From positions 22,616 to 86,615 of the forward strand of contig NZ_JAKSYL010000198.1 of NCBI RefSeq assembly GCF_022829515.1: 64,000 bases of DNA. The letters are read 5' to 3'. Under the pieces are notes generated by a model, which saw only the letters and a program-made list of their open reading frames with translations, did not search any database and was not told where the DNA came from. The translations under genes and the position numbers were made by a program. This document shows, piece after piece, positions 34,486 through 43,240 of this stretch. How positions within the stretch are numbered: position 1 is the stretch's first letter; each line of letters starts with the position of its first letter. The stretch comes from Methylobacterium sp. J-048. GTDB lineage: Bacteria; Pseudomonadota; Alphaproteobacteria; Rhizobiales; Beijerinckiaceae.

Positions 34486-34908
34486 TCAGCAGCCGCAGCC
34501 GCAGGTGAAGCTGCCGTAGCAGCCGCCGGAGCCGTATCCGCCATACCCGCCGCCATAGGCGGCCGGGTAGGCGTAATCGTAGCCGCCATAGGCCGCGGGG
34601 TAGCCATAGCCGTAACCGCCCCCGCCATAGCCATAGCCGCCGTAGAGGCTGCCGGCCGCGAGCCCGAGGCCCAGGCCGATGCCCGCCCCGGCCAGCCCGT
34701 AGCCGAGGCCGCGCCCGTAGCCGCCGCGGTATCCGTAGCCGCGACCGTAGCCAAAGCCGCGGCCGTAACCCCCGCGCCCGGCGAAGCCGCCGTGATAGCC
34801 GCCGTAACCGCCATGGAAGCCGCCGCCCCGGAAGCCCCGCGCCTCGGCGCTCGGCGCCGCCAGGACCACCGCACACAGCGCCGCGCCCGCCATCATCAAG
34901 GTCTTCAT
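34486..34908 (-). CDS. Glycine/tyrosine-rich exported protein
   Basis: 140 residues from ATG 34908 with GGAGATCTCT RBS. Sec signal peptide cleaves near PSAEA. The mature protein is a low-complexity run of GGYGGY, GYGRGYGY and PAAYGG units and ends in a Cys-rich tail (GSGGCYGSFTCGCGC). It resembles secreted glycine-rich surface or matrix proteins; no enzymatic motif. Inserted between dgt and argS, usually adjacent in relatives. Confidence 0.8.
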   Translation of the reverse strand: MKTLMMAGAALCAVVLAAPSAEARGFRGGGFHGGYGGYHGGFAGRGGYGRGFGYGRGYGYRGGYGRGLGYGLAGAGIGLGLGLAAGSLYGGYGYGGGGYGYGYPAAYGGYDYAYPAAYGGGYGGYGSGGCYGSFTCGCGC

Positions 34909-35198
34909 AGAGATCTCCAAGATCGAGAATTTTGCGATCGGGTCGATCACATAGATTCACGCCGGCCAAGACAAGATGCGCCCAGGTGCTTCGGTAGTCA
35001 TCGCGTGGGGATAAACTGCGTCCGTTCGACCGAACGCCGATGCGTTTCGATGGCGCGGTTAACGCCGGCTTGCGGCGCGCGGCGGCCGGGAGGTGCAGGC
35101 GCCGTGACACCCTCCCGCCCCCTTGCTAGACGGCTTCGTGCGGGCGCAGGCCGAGACGGCCGGGCGGCAGCATCCCCGCGCGAGCGAGACCGAGACCG

Positions 35199-36950
35199 AT
35201 GAACATCTTCGCCCTGTTCGAGGCGCGCGTGCGCGAGGCCGTGGAGGCGCTGACCCGCGCCGGCCAGCTGCCGGAGGGCCTCGACCTCGGCCGCGTCGTC
35301 GTCGAACCGCCGCGGGACACGTCGCATGGCGACCTCGCCACCAACGCCGCCTTGGTCCTCGCCAAGGAGGCGCGGACCAACCCGAAGGCCTTGGGCGAAG
35401 CGCTGGCGGCCGAACTCCGCACCGATCCGCGGATCCAGGAGGCCAGCGTCGCCGGCCCGGGCTTCATCAACCTACGCCTGGCCCCCGAAATCTTTCACGA
35501 GGTGGTGCGCAGCGCGCTTGCGGACCCGGAGCGGTTCGGCCGAGCGCAGCTGCAGGGCGGCCCGATCAACGTCGAGTACGTCTCGGCCAATCCGACCGGG
35601 CCGATGCATGTCGGCCATGGCCGCGGCGCGGTGTTCGGCGATGCCCTGTGCAATCTGCTGGTCGCGGCCGGCCGGAAGGTGACGCGCGAATATTACATCA
35701 ACGATGCGGGCGCCCAGGTCGATGTGCTGGCCCGCTCCGCCTACCAGCGCTATCGCGAGGCCCTGGGCGAGCCGTTCGCGATCGCCGAGGGGCTCTATCC
35801 GGGCGATTACCTCAAGCCCGTCGGCGCCAGACTCGCCGAGACCCATGGCCGGGCGCTCCTCGACCAGCCGGAGGCCGCGTGGCTGCCGGTGGTCCGCGAA
35901 GTCGCGCTCGGCATGATGATGGACATGATCCGGGCCGATCTGGAGGCGATCGGCATCCGGCACGACGTGTTCTTCTCCGAGCGGACGCTCCAGCAGAGCG
36001 GGGCCGTGAAGGCCCTGCTTCAGGAGTTGCGCGAGAAGGGCCTCGTCTACGAAGGCCGCCTGCCGCCGCCCAAGGGCCAGTTGCCCGAGGATTGGGAGGA
36101 CCGCGAGCAGACGCTGTTCCGCACGAAGGAGTTCGGCGACGACACCGACCGGCCGCTGCTCAAGTCGGACGGCTCGTACACCTACTTCGCCTCCGACATC
36201 GCCTACCACCGGGCGAAGTACCTGGCGGGTGCCACTGAGCTGATCGACGTGCTCGGCGCCGACCATGGCGGCTACGTCAAGCGCATGCAGGCGGCCGTGA
36301 AGGCGGTCAGCGACGGCCAGGCGACGCTGGACGTGAAGCTCTGCCAGCTGGTGCGGCTGTTGCGCGCGGGCGAGCCCGTAAAGATGTCGAAGCGGGCCGG
36401 AGAATTCGTCACCCTGCGCGACGTGATCGACGAGGTCGGCCGCGACGCGATCCGGTTCATGATGCTCTACCGGAAGAACGACGCGACCCTCGATTTCGAC
36501 CTCGCCAAGGTGGTCGAGCAGTCGAAGGACAACCCGGTCTTCTACGTCCAGTACGCCCATGCCCGGGTCCGCTCGGTGCAGCGGCAGGCGCGCGAGGCGT
36601 TCCCGGGGGCGGAACTGTCCGCCGACGCATTGCTGCGCGAGGCCGAGTTCGGTCTTCTCGGCGATTCGGGCGAGATCGACGTGATGCGGCTGATCGCCCA
36701 ATACCCGCGGGTCCTGGAATCGGCGGCGCTCGCGCACGAGCCGCATCGAATCGCGTTCCACCTCTACGAAATGGCGGCCGCGCTTCATACTTTATGGAAC
36801 AAGGGCAAAGACTTGCCGCAATTACGGTTTGTTAATGCAACCGACCGAAAGTCGACCTGGGCGCGGCTGGCGCTCGTCGAGGCTCTCCGGAGTACCCTCG
36901 CGGCCGGCCTCGCGGTGCTCGGTGTGACCGCGCCGGACGAGATGCGATAG
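35199..36950 (+). CDS. argS: Arginine--tRNA ligase
   Basis: 583 residues, class I aminoacyl-tRNA synthetase charging tRNA-Arg. An N-terminal ArgRS additional domain (1-95), then the HIGH-equivalent in PTGPMHVGHGRGAVFGD and the KMSKS-equivalent VKMSKRAGEFV, followed by the DALR anticodon-binding domain at the C terminus (about 465-583). Upstream is 290 bp without a gene; SPOR-domain gene follows 49 bp after. Confidence 0.97.
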   Translation: MNIFALFEARVREAVEALTRAGQLPEGLDLGRVVVEPPRDTSHGDLATNAALVLAKEARTNPKALGEALAAELRTDPRIQEASVAGPGFINLRLAPEIFHEVVRSALADPERFGRAQLQGGPINVEYVSANPTGPMHVGHGRGAVFGDALCNLLVAAGRKVTREYYINDAGAQVDVLARSAYQRYREALGEPFAIAEGLYPGDYLKPVGARLAETHGRALLDQPEAAWLPVVREVALGMMMDMIRADLEAIGIRHDVFFSERTLQQSGAVKALLQELREKGLVYEGRLPPPKGQLPEDWEDREQTLFRTKEFGDDTDRPLLKSDGSYTYFASDIAYHRAKYLAGATELIDVLGADHGGYVKRMQAAVKAVSDGQATLDVKLCQLVRLLRAGEPVKMSKRAGEFVTLRDVIDEVGRDAIRFMMLYRKNDATLDFDLAKVVEQSKDNPVFYVQYAHARVRSVQRQAREAFPGAELSADALLREAEFGLLGDSGEIDVMRLIAQYPRVLESAALAHEPHRIAFHLYEMAAALHTLWNKGKDLPQLRFVNATDRKSTWARLALVEALRSTLAAGLAVLGVTAPDEMR

Positions 36951-36999
36951 GCTCGATGACCATCGGGCCGGTGACCGGCCGTGATGTGAGGATGCTGCC

Positions 37000-38352
37000 A
37001 TGACGAACGCTTCGCGCGCTCAGGTCGATTTGGACGCCCTCGCGCGCGATCTGCGTCAGGATCAGGCCCGCGGCGCCGCGGGCGCCAAGCCCGACCCGCT
37101 GGCCGAGCTTGCGCGGATCGTCGGGCAGGACGACCCCTTCCGCGCGCTGCTGGCGGCCCGGGACGAGATGCGTGGCGCGGCCACCGCGCAGCCGCAGGCC
37201 GCCTGGGATGGCCGGGTCGAGCCGAGCTTCGCCCCTGAGCCGGTCAAGCCAAATCCTGCGGACGCCTTCGACCAGTACCTCGCCTCGGTGGAGCGCGACA
37301 CGCACGAGGAGCCGGTGGCCTACGGCGCCGACGATCAGCAGGATCCGGCAGCCGCGGAGTACGAGGACGGCCGCTCGCTCCGGCGGGTGAACCCGCGTCG
37401 CCGGCTCGCCTCCGTGGGGGCCGGCATCGCGATCGTCGCGGTCGCCGTCACCGGCGCGCTGACCTACAAAGGGCTTCAGGGCTCTGGCAGCGGCGGTGGC
37501 GTGCCCGTCGTCCAGGCCGATTCCACGCCCCTCAAGGTCGCCCCGAAGGTCGCTGACGGCGTCGAGATTCCGGACCAGAACCGGCAGATCTACGACAACA
37601 ACAAGGGCAAGCCCAAGGACGGCCAGATCAAGATCGTCAACCGCGAGGAGCAGCCGATCGACGTGGCCGAGGCGGCTCGCGCGGCGCAGGGTACCGGTCC
37701 CGCCGGTGGCGCGCAGAGCGGCACCACGCCGGGCAACGGACCGTTCGAGGCCTTCGGCGAGCCGCGCCGGGTCCGCACCGTGGCGGTGAAGCCGGAGGCC
37801 CCGCCCGCGCCGGTGCAGCGCGAAGCGCAGGCCGATGCCGCCCCGGCCCCGATCCCGACCATGGTCCTGCCCACCGACGAGCCGCCGCAACAGACGAAAG
37901 CCAGGCCCGGCCGCCAGGCCGCCGCGGCGCTGCCGCCGCCCGCGCCGGAGCCGGTCCAGGCACCTCCGTCCCCCATCCCGGTCGAGGCCGCTCCGGCGAA
38001 GCCCGTCGCCATGAAGCCGCCGCCGAAGGTTGCCCAGCGGGTCGCTTCCGTGGCGACGCCCGCGTCGGACGCGCCGGAAGGCGTCGACGACACCGTCAAG
38101 ACCGGTTCGGTCGGCGGGTTCTCGGTTCAGCTCGGAGTGCGCGGCAGCGCTGCCGAGGCGAAGGCCGCGCTCAAGCAGATGCAGGCCAAGTACAGCGAGC
38201 TCGCCGGAAAGCCCGAGCTGATCCGGCAGGCGGAGGTCAACGGCAAGACGATCTTCCGCGTCCGCGTCGGACCGCTGGCCAAGAATGAAGCCGCGAGCCT
38301 GTGCACAGCCCTGCAGGGCGAGGGCGGCCAGTGCTTCGTGGCCAAGAATTGA
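37000..38352 (+). CDS. SPOR-domain inner-membrane protein
   Basis: 450 residues. Cytoplasmic N terminus (1-127), one membrane helix (about 133-152, RLASVGAGIAIVAVAVTGAL), a long Pro/Ala-rich periplasmic spacer (about 165-360) and a C-terminal SPOR domain (about 370-450, FSVQLGVRGSAAEAKAALKQM ... TIFRVRVGPLAKNEAASLC), which binds denuded glycan strands at the septum. Part of the argS-SPOR-nagZ row. Confidence 0.92.
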   Translation: MTNASRAQVDLDALARDLRQDQARGAAGAKPDPLAELARIVGQDDPFRALLAARDEMRGAATAQPQAAWDGRVEPSFAPEPVKPNPADAFDQYLASVERDTHEEPVAYGADDQQDPAAAEYEDGRSLRRVNPRRRLASVGAGIAIVAVAVTGALTYKGLQGSGSGGGVPVVQADSTPLKVAPKVADGVEIPDQNRQIYDNNKGKPKDGQIKIVNREEQPIDVAEAARAAQGTGPAGGAQSGTTPGNGPFEAFGEPRRVRTVAVKPEAPPAPVQREAQADAAPAPIPTMVLPTDEPPQQTKARPGRQAAAALPPPAPEPVQAPPSPIPVEAAPAKPVAMKPPPKVAQRVASVATPASDAPEGVDDTVKTGSVGGFSVQLGVRGSAAEAKAALKQMQAKYSELAGKPELIRQAEVNGKTIFRVRVGPLAKNEAASLCTALQGEGGQCFVAKN

Positions 38353-38762
38353 GGCAGCGGTAGCCGGCAACCGTAGCGCTCCGTCCCGAGCATGCTGCCG
38401 GGATCGAAGATTTCCGGATGAGGCTCGGGTCCCCTCTCCCGTGCGGGAGAGAGACAGGGTGAGGGGTGCGACTTTTCCGTAGAAACCTGAACCCTCACCC
38501 CAACCCTTTCCCGCACGGGAGAGGGGGGCGCGTCGCGGCCTCCGCAAGGCGCTGTGAGAACATCGCACCGAGCGGGGAGGGGGGAGGACTTGAACGCAAG
38601 ACGCGAGTCCCTCCCGCAACACTCGGTCCCCCTGAATGCCTCAGATGGGCTGGGCACGCGGTTTCGCCTTGCCGGCTCCCATTTCCCGCCCGACTCTGCC
38701 GGCACCGATTCGCCGGACCCGCTTTTTCCTCGCCGCACCCGCGTGGCCACTGAGAACCCCGC
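38353..38762. repeat. 410-bp gap with a divergent pair of palindromic repeats
   Basis: Contains two inverse copies of the same unit: 38431-38466 (around CTCCCGTGCGGGAG) and 38492-38526 (CCGCACGGGAG), each with its own inner palindrome, facing each other over about 25 bases. The rest up to nagZ has no gene. The unit looks like the GC-rich intergenic repeats common in Methylobacterium and relatives. A third partial copy is at 62883-62905. Confidence 0.7.
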
Positions 38763-39770
38763 ATGACCGCCCGTGCCCTGATCCTCGGCTGCGCCGGCAA
38801 GACGCTCTCCGCCGAGGAGGCCGCCTTCTTCCGTGACGTGCGGCCCTGGGGCTTCATCCTGTTCAAGCGCAACATCGGCACGCCGGACGAGGTGCGCGCC
38901 CTGACCGCGTCGCTGCGCGATTGCCTGGGCTCCGCCGCAGCGCCGATCCTGATCGACCAGGAGGGCGGCCGGGTCCAGCGGATGGGGCCGCCGCACTGGC
39001 CGGCATATCCGGCGGGTGGGCGCTACGGCCGGCTGAACGGTAGCGCCACCGCGATCGCCCGGCTCGGCGCCCGGTTGATAGCGCACGATCTCGCCGAAGT
39101 CGGCATCAACGTCGATTGCGCCCCCGTGCTCGACGTCCCGGCCCCGGGCTCGCACGACATCATCGGCGACCGAGCCTACGGCTCGAACCCGGATTCGGTC
39201 GCCGAGATCGGCCGGGCCGTGGCCGAGGGCCTGATCGCCGGCGGCGTCCTGCCGGTTATGAAGCACGTGCCCGGCCACGGCCGCGCCGCCTGCGACAGCC
39301 ATCACGGCCTGCCGGTGGTCGAAGCGACCCGCGAGGCCCTGGCCGGCCAGGATTTCCGGCCGTTCCAGGCGCTGGCCGACCTGCCGATGGCGATGAGCGC
39401 GCACGTGGTCTTCACCGCGATCGACCCAGATCGGCCGGCCACCCAGTCGGCCGCCGTCATCCGCGACGTGATCCGCGGCGCCATCGGCTTTGATGGCCTC
39501 CTGATGACCGACGATCTGTCCATGCACGCGCTCACCGGCACGTTCCGCGACCGGACGCAGGCCGCCTTCGCGGCGGGCATCGATATCGGGCTGCATTGCA
39601 ATGGCGCGATGGACGAGATGCGCGCGGTCGCCGAAGCCGCCCCGGCTCTGTCGGACGAGGCCGCCCGGCGGGCCGCCGCCGCGCTGGCGCGCCTCGACCG
39701 CGCCGATGACGGGATCGACCTGCCCGAGGCCCGCGCCCGGTTCGCCGCGGCGCTCGCCACCGCAGCCTAG
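38763..39770 (+). CDS. nagZ: Beta-N-acetylhexosaminidase (GH3)
   Basis: 335 residues; removes GlcNAc from anhydro-muropeptides in peptidoglycan recycling and feeds AnmK (also in the window). GH3 motifs: IDQEGGRVQRM, the His-Asp dyad loop KHVPGHGRAACDSHHGLP and the nucleophile Asp in MTDDLSM. Cytoplasmic. scpA and scpB, which follow nagZ in many alphaproteobacteria, are absent; tatA begins about 200 bp after. Confidence 0.95.
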   Translation: MTARALILGCAGKTLSAEEAAFFRDVRPWGFILFKRNIGTPDEVRALTASLRDCLGSAAAPILIDQEGGRVQRMGPPHWPAYPAGGRYGRLNGSATAIARLGARLIAHDLAEVGINVDCAPVLDVPAPGSHDIIGDRAYGSNPDSVAEIGRAVAEGLIAGGVLPVMKHVPGHGRAACDSHHGLPVVEATREALAGQDFRPFQALADLPMAMSAHVVFTAIDPDRPATQSAAVIRDVIRGAIGFDGLLMTDDLSMHALTGTFRDRTQAAFAAGIDIGLHCNGAMDEMRAVAEAAPALSDEAARRAAAALARLDRADDGIDLPEARARFAAALATAA

Positions 39771-39967
39771 CGGAGCATCGTTTTCCGAAAGCCGGCAACG
39801 GCCTAGCGGGACGCGGCTTCAACCCGCGGCCTTCCACCGCCCCTGCACCCGCCTCTGCTTGTGTTCGGGCGGTCCGATCCCTAGGTTCGCCCGGAAATCT
39901 TCAACCGGTCGTGGCGTCACGCACCCACAGGTGGGCGCAGGCAGGTGGACGCACGCAGGAGGTTGCC

Positions 39968-40237
39968 ATGGGCAGCATGAGTATCTGGCACTGGGTCATC
40001 GTTGCCGTCATCGTCATGCTGCTGTTCGGACGCGGCAAGGTCTCCGACCTGATGGGCGACGTCGCCAAGGGCATCAAGGCGTTCAAGAAGGGCATGGCCG
40101 AGGACGAGACTCCCCCGGCGAGCCAGCCGGTGCCGCCGAGCGAGCCGGTCCGCACCCTCCCGCACACCGCCGAAACGAGCCCCGGGACCGCGATCCCGGC
40201 GAGCCATCTCCCGGGCGGCGAGCGCAAGCCGGTCTGA
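39968..40237 (+). CDS. tatA: Sec-independent protein translocase TatA
   Basis: 89 residues from ATG 39968 with an excellent GGAGG RBS. One N-terminal membrane helix (about 6-21), then the FGRGKVSDLMGDVAKGIKAFKKGM amphipathic helix typical of TatA, and a disordered Pro-rich tail. It forms the protein-conducting pore of the twin-arginine pathway with TatB and TatC. Confidence 0.95.
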   Translation: MGSMSIWHWVIVAVIVMLLFGRGKVSDLMGDVAKGIKAFKKGMAEDETPPASQPVPPSEPVRTLPHTAETSPGTAIPASHLPGGERKPV

Positions 40238-40325
40238 GAGACTGTCAGCGCGCGCGCTGTGGTGTAGAGCCTGACGGGGGTTCGGACTCGGGTCCGGATC
40301 CCAGGGCAGCAGGACCGTCGACGAC

Positions 40326-40913
40326 ATGCTGGACATGAGTTGGGGCGAGGTGATGCTGATCGGCGGCGTCGCCCTCATCGTCATCGGGCCGAAGGATCTC
40401 CCGAAGGCGCTGCGCACCGTCGGGCAGATCACCACGAAGCTGCGCCGCATGGCCGGCGAGTTTCAGATGCAGTTCAACGAGGCGATCCGCGAAGCCGAGC
40501 TCGACGAGGTTCGCAAAGAGGTCGATGGCATCCGCAACACCGTCCGCTCGACGAGCACCGGCTTCAACCCGGTCCAGACGATCCGGGACGAGCTGAAGGG
40601 CGCAGTCGAGGGTCGGGTCGCCGCAAGGCAGGGCACCGAAACCCTCGGCCCCGAGAAGCCGGCGGCGGATACGCGCTCCCTGGCCGATGCTACCGCGCAG
40701 CTTAAGGCTGAGCAGGACGCCGCCGCGCCAACGGGCACCGAAGCCGCGCCCGCTGAGCCGACCGCTCATACCGATCCGCTCCAGCACGCTGCCCCGCCCG
40801 AAGCACCGCTCCCGATCCCGGGCTCGGTGGATGATCCCTACGGCCCGCCGCCCGAGCCGCCTGCGACGCACGACACGCCCATGGACCCGAAGAACGGCGC
40901 CACCGCCCGATGA
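40326..40913 (+). CDS. tatB: Sec-independent protein translocase TatB
   Basis: 195 residues. Short N-terminal helix (MLDMSWGEVMLIGGVALIVIGPKDLP) with the TatB Glu and Gly-Pro hinge, a long amphipathic helix (about 25-80) and a disordered Pro/Ala-rich tail. Substrate-receptor partner of TatC. Stop overlaps the tatC start (ATGA). Confidence 0.95.
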   Translation: MLDMSWGEVMLIGGVALIVIGPKDLPKALRTVGQITTKLRRMAGEFQMQFNEAIREAELDEVRKEVDGIRNTVRSTSTGFNPVQTIRDELKGAVEGRVAARQGTETLGPEKPAADTRSLADATAQLKAEQDAAAPTGTEAAPAEPTAHTDPLQHAAPPEAPLPIPGSVDDPYGPPPEPPATHDTPMDPKNGATAR

Positions 40914-41710
40914 TCAGCGACGCCGACGAGGCCGAGATCGAAGCGTCCCGCGCGCCGCTCCTCGAACACCTGATTGAATTGCGTTCGCGGCTGATCAAGT
41001 CGCTGATCGCCTTCGTGGCGATGTTCTTCTGCTGCTTCTTTTTCTCGCGCAATATCTACAACATTTTGGTCTACCCGTACGTCTCGATCGTGGGCGTGCA
41101 GAATGCCGAGCTGATCGCGACGCATTTCCTCGAGCAGGTGTTCACCAACATCAAGCTCAGCGTGTTCGGCGCCGCGTTCCTCGCCTTTCCGGTGATCGCG
41201 ACGCAGATCTACGCCTTCGTAGCGCCGGGGCTGTACCGCAACGAGCGCAAGGCGTTCCTGCCCTATCTGGTGGCCACGCCGATCTTCTTCGTGCTGGGCG
41301 CTCTGGTGGTGTTCTTCCTGGCGATGCCGCTCTTGATCAAGTTCTCGGTTTCGCTGCAGCAGGTCGGCGTCGCCGGCGAGCCGACGATCAAGCTGCTCCC
41401 CAAGGTCGACGAGTATCTCTCGCTGATCATGACGCTGATCTTCGCCTTCGGCATCGCGTTCCAGCTGCCGGTGATCCTGACGCTGCTCGGCCAGATCGGC
41501 ATCATCGACGCGGCCTTCCTGCGCGAGAAGCGGCGCTACGCGATCGTGCTGGTCTTCGTGGTCGCCGCCGTGCTGACGCCGCCGGACGTCATCTCGCAGC
41601 TCTCGCTCGCGCTGCCGATGCTGATTCTCTACGAGGCTTCGGTATTCTCGGTGGCCCGCGTCGAGAAGCTGCGCGCGGCGCGGCGGGCGGCGGACGGGCT
41701 GGATCCGTAA
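40910..41710 (+). CDS. tatC: Sec-independent protein translocase TatC
   Basis: 266 residues with six membrane helices. The N-terminal phrase APLLEHLIELRSRLIKS with its conserved Glu and Arg forms the twin-arginine signal-recognition site. Last gene of the tatABC operon. In many relatives serS follows; here a repeat-rich gap and tyrS on the other strand follow. Confidence 0.96.
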   Translation: MISDADEAEIEASRAPLLEHLIELRSRLIKSLIAFVAMFFCCFFFSRNIYNILVYPYVSIVGVQNAELIATHFLEQVFTNIKLSVFGAAFLAFPVIATQIYAFVAPGLYRNERKAFLPYLVATPIFFVLGALVVFFLAMPLLIKFSVSLQQVGVAGEPTIKLLPKVDEYLSLIMTLIFAFGIAFQLPVILTLLGQIGIIDAAFLREKRRYAIVLVFVVAAVLTPPDVISQLSLALPMLILYEASVFSVARVEKLRAARRAADGLDP

Positions 41711-41759
41711 GGATCGGATCGACAAGTCTGGGTTTCAAAAGGTCACGGACTTTTTGCGG

Positions 41760-41830
41760 GTCCAGGGCAGAACCCTAGCGCCTCGGGGCTGCGCGCCCCG
41801 AACCCCGCCAAAGGGCCGGAGGCCCTTTGG
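41760..41830. repeat. Palindromic intergenic repeat between tatC and tyrS
   Basis: Three consecutive hairpins: CCAGGG-cagaa-CCCTAG-like (about 41762-41776), TCGGGGC-tgcgc-GCCCCGA (41783-41801) and CCAAAGGGCC-gga-GGCCCTTTGG (41808-41830). The last, with flanking AACCC, is a widespread alphaproteobacterial intergenic motif and may serve as a bidirectional terminator for the convergent tatC and tyrS genes. Confidence 0.75.
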
Positions 41831-41845
41831 AAACCCGATCTTGCA

Positions 41846-43117
41846 CTACGCCGTCCGCAGCAGCACGTGCCGTTTCTTGCCGAAGGACAGCTTGATCACC
41901 CCGTCTGCGGTCAGGTCCGCCGGCGTCAGCATCGCCTTCTCGTCCGTCACCGCGGCGTCGTTGACCCGCAACCCGCCGCCCTTGATCTGGCGCCGCGCCT
42001 CGCTGGTCGAGGGCACGAGTCTGGCGATCTCCGGCCCGAACGCGGTGAGCACGCCGAGCCCGGCTTCCAGGGTCGCGGCCGGCACGGTGACGCTCGGTAA
42101 ATCCGCAGCGAGGGTGCCCTCCACAAAGGTCTTCCGCGCGGTCTCGGCGGCGGCCTCGGCGACCTCGCGGCCGTGCATCAGCGCGGTGGCCTCGGTGGCG
42201 AGCACCATCTTGGCCGCGTTGATCTCGGAGCCGGCGAGCGCCGCGAGCCGCGCGATCTCTTCCATCGGCAGCAGCGTGAACAGCTTGAGGAAGCGGGCCA
42301 CGTCCGCATCCTCGGTGTTCCGCCAGAACTGCCAGTAATCGTACGGCTTGAGCATGTCCGGGTTCAGCCAGACCGCACCGGCGGCGGTCTTGCCCATCTT
42401 GGCGCCCGAGGACGTGGTCAGCAGCGGGCAGGTCAGGGCGTAGAGCTGGGGCGTGCCCATGCGCCGGCCGAGATCGATGCCGTTGACGATGTTGCCCCAC
42501 TGGTCCGAGCCGCCCATCTGCAGGATGCAGCCGTAGCGGCGGTTCAGCTCGACGAAATCGTAGGATTGCAGGATCATGTAGTTGAATTCCAGGAACGACA
42601 GTTCCTGGTCGCGCTCCAGGCGCAGGCGGACGCTGTCCATCGACAGCATGCGGTTCACCGAGAAATGGCGGCCTATGTCGCGCAGCATCTCGATGTAGTT
42701 GAGCTTGGTCAGCCACTCGGCGTTGTCGACCATCACGGCGTCGCCCGCGCCCTCGCCGAAGCGCAGGAACCGGTCGAAGGTCTTGCGGATCTCGGCCTTG
42801 TTGGCGTCGATCTGCTCGACGGTGAGGATCTTGCGGGTCTCGTCGCGGCCGGACGGGTCGCCGACCCGGGTGGTGCCGCCGCCCATCAGGGCGATCGGCT
42901 TGCCTCCGGTGGCCTGCAGCCAGTGCAGCATCATGATCGACAGCAGGTGCCCGACATGGAGTGAGGCCGCCGTGCAATCGTAGCCGACATAGGTCGTCAG
43001 CCGCCCTTCGGAGGCCGCAGCGTCGATCCCGGCGAGGTCGGAAGTCTGGTGGATGTAGCCGCGCTCGGTCAGGATCCGCAGGAAGTCGGATTTCGGCGCA
43101 AGGCTCTCGGAGGTCAT
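41846..43117 (-). CDS. tyrS: Tyrosine--tRNA ligase
   Basis: 423 residues; class I synthetase charging tRNA-Tyr. HIGH-equivalent in DCTAASLHVGH, KMSKS-equivalent as GAKMGKTAAG, tyrosine-pocket residues in QMGGSDQWGNIVNGID, and a C-terminal S4 RNA-binding domain (about 360-423). TyrRS enzymes of this subgroup carry the KMGKT version of the motif, so the change is not a defect. Confidence 0.96.
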   Translation of the reverse strand: MTSESLAPKSDFLRILTERGYIHQTSDLAGIDAAASEGRLTTYVGYDCTAASLHVGHLLSIMMLHWLQATGGKPIALMGGGTTRVGDPSGRDETRKILTVEQIDANKAEIRKTFDRFLRFGEGAGDAVMVDNAEWLTKLNYIEMLRDIGRHFSVNRMLSMDSVRLRLERDQELSFLEFNYMILQSYDFVELNRRYGCILQMGGSDQWGNIVNGIDLGRRMGTPQLYALTCPLLTTSSGAKMGKTAAGAVWLNPDMLKPYDYWQFWRNTEDADVARFLKLFTLLPMEEIARLAALAGSEINAAKMVLATEATALMHGREVAEAAAETARKTFVEGTLAADLPSVTVPAATLEAGLGVLTAFGPEIARLVPSTSEARRQIKGGGLRVNDAAVTDEKAMLTPADLTADGVIKLSFGKKRHVLLRTA

Positions 43118-43240
43118 GGCTGCGGTCTCGGGTCGCCAGCCGGCGCGACAGGCCGAGGCTCTGCGTGCTAGCTCGCGCTGGGGTCAGGATACGGCGCGCT
43201 CTTAGCAGGGCGTTCGCCGAAAGGCACGGGGCAGGGCGGA

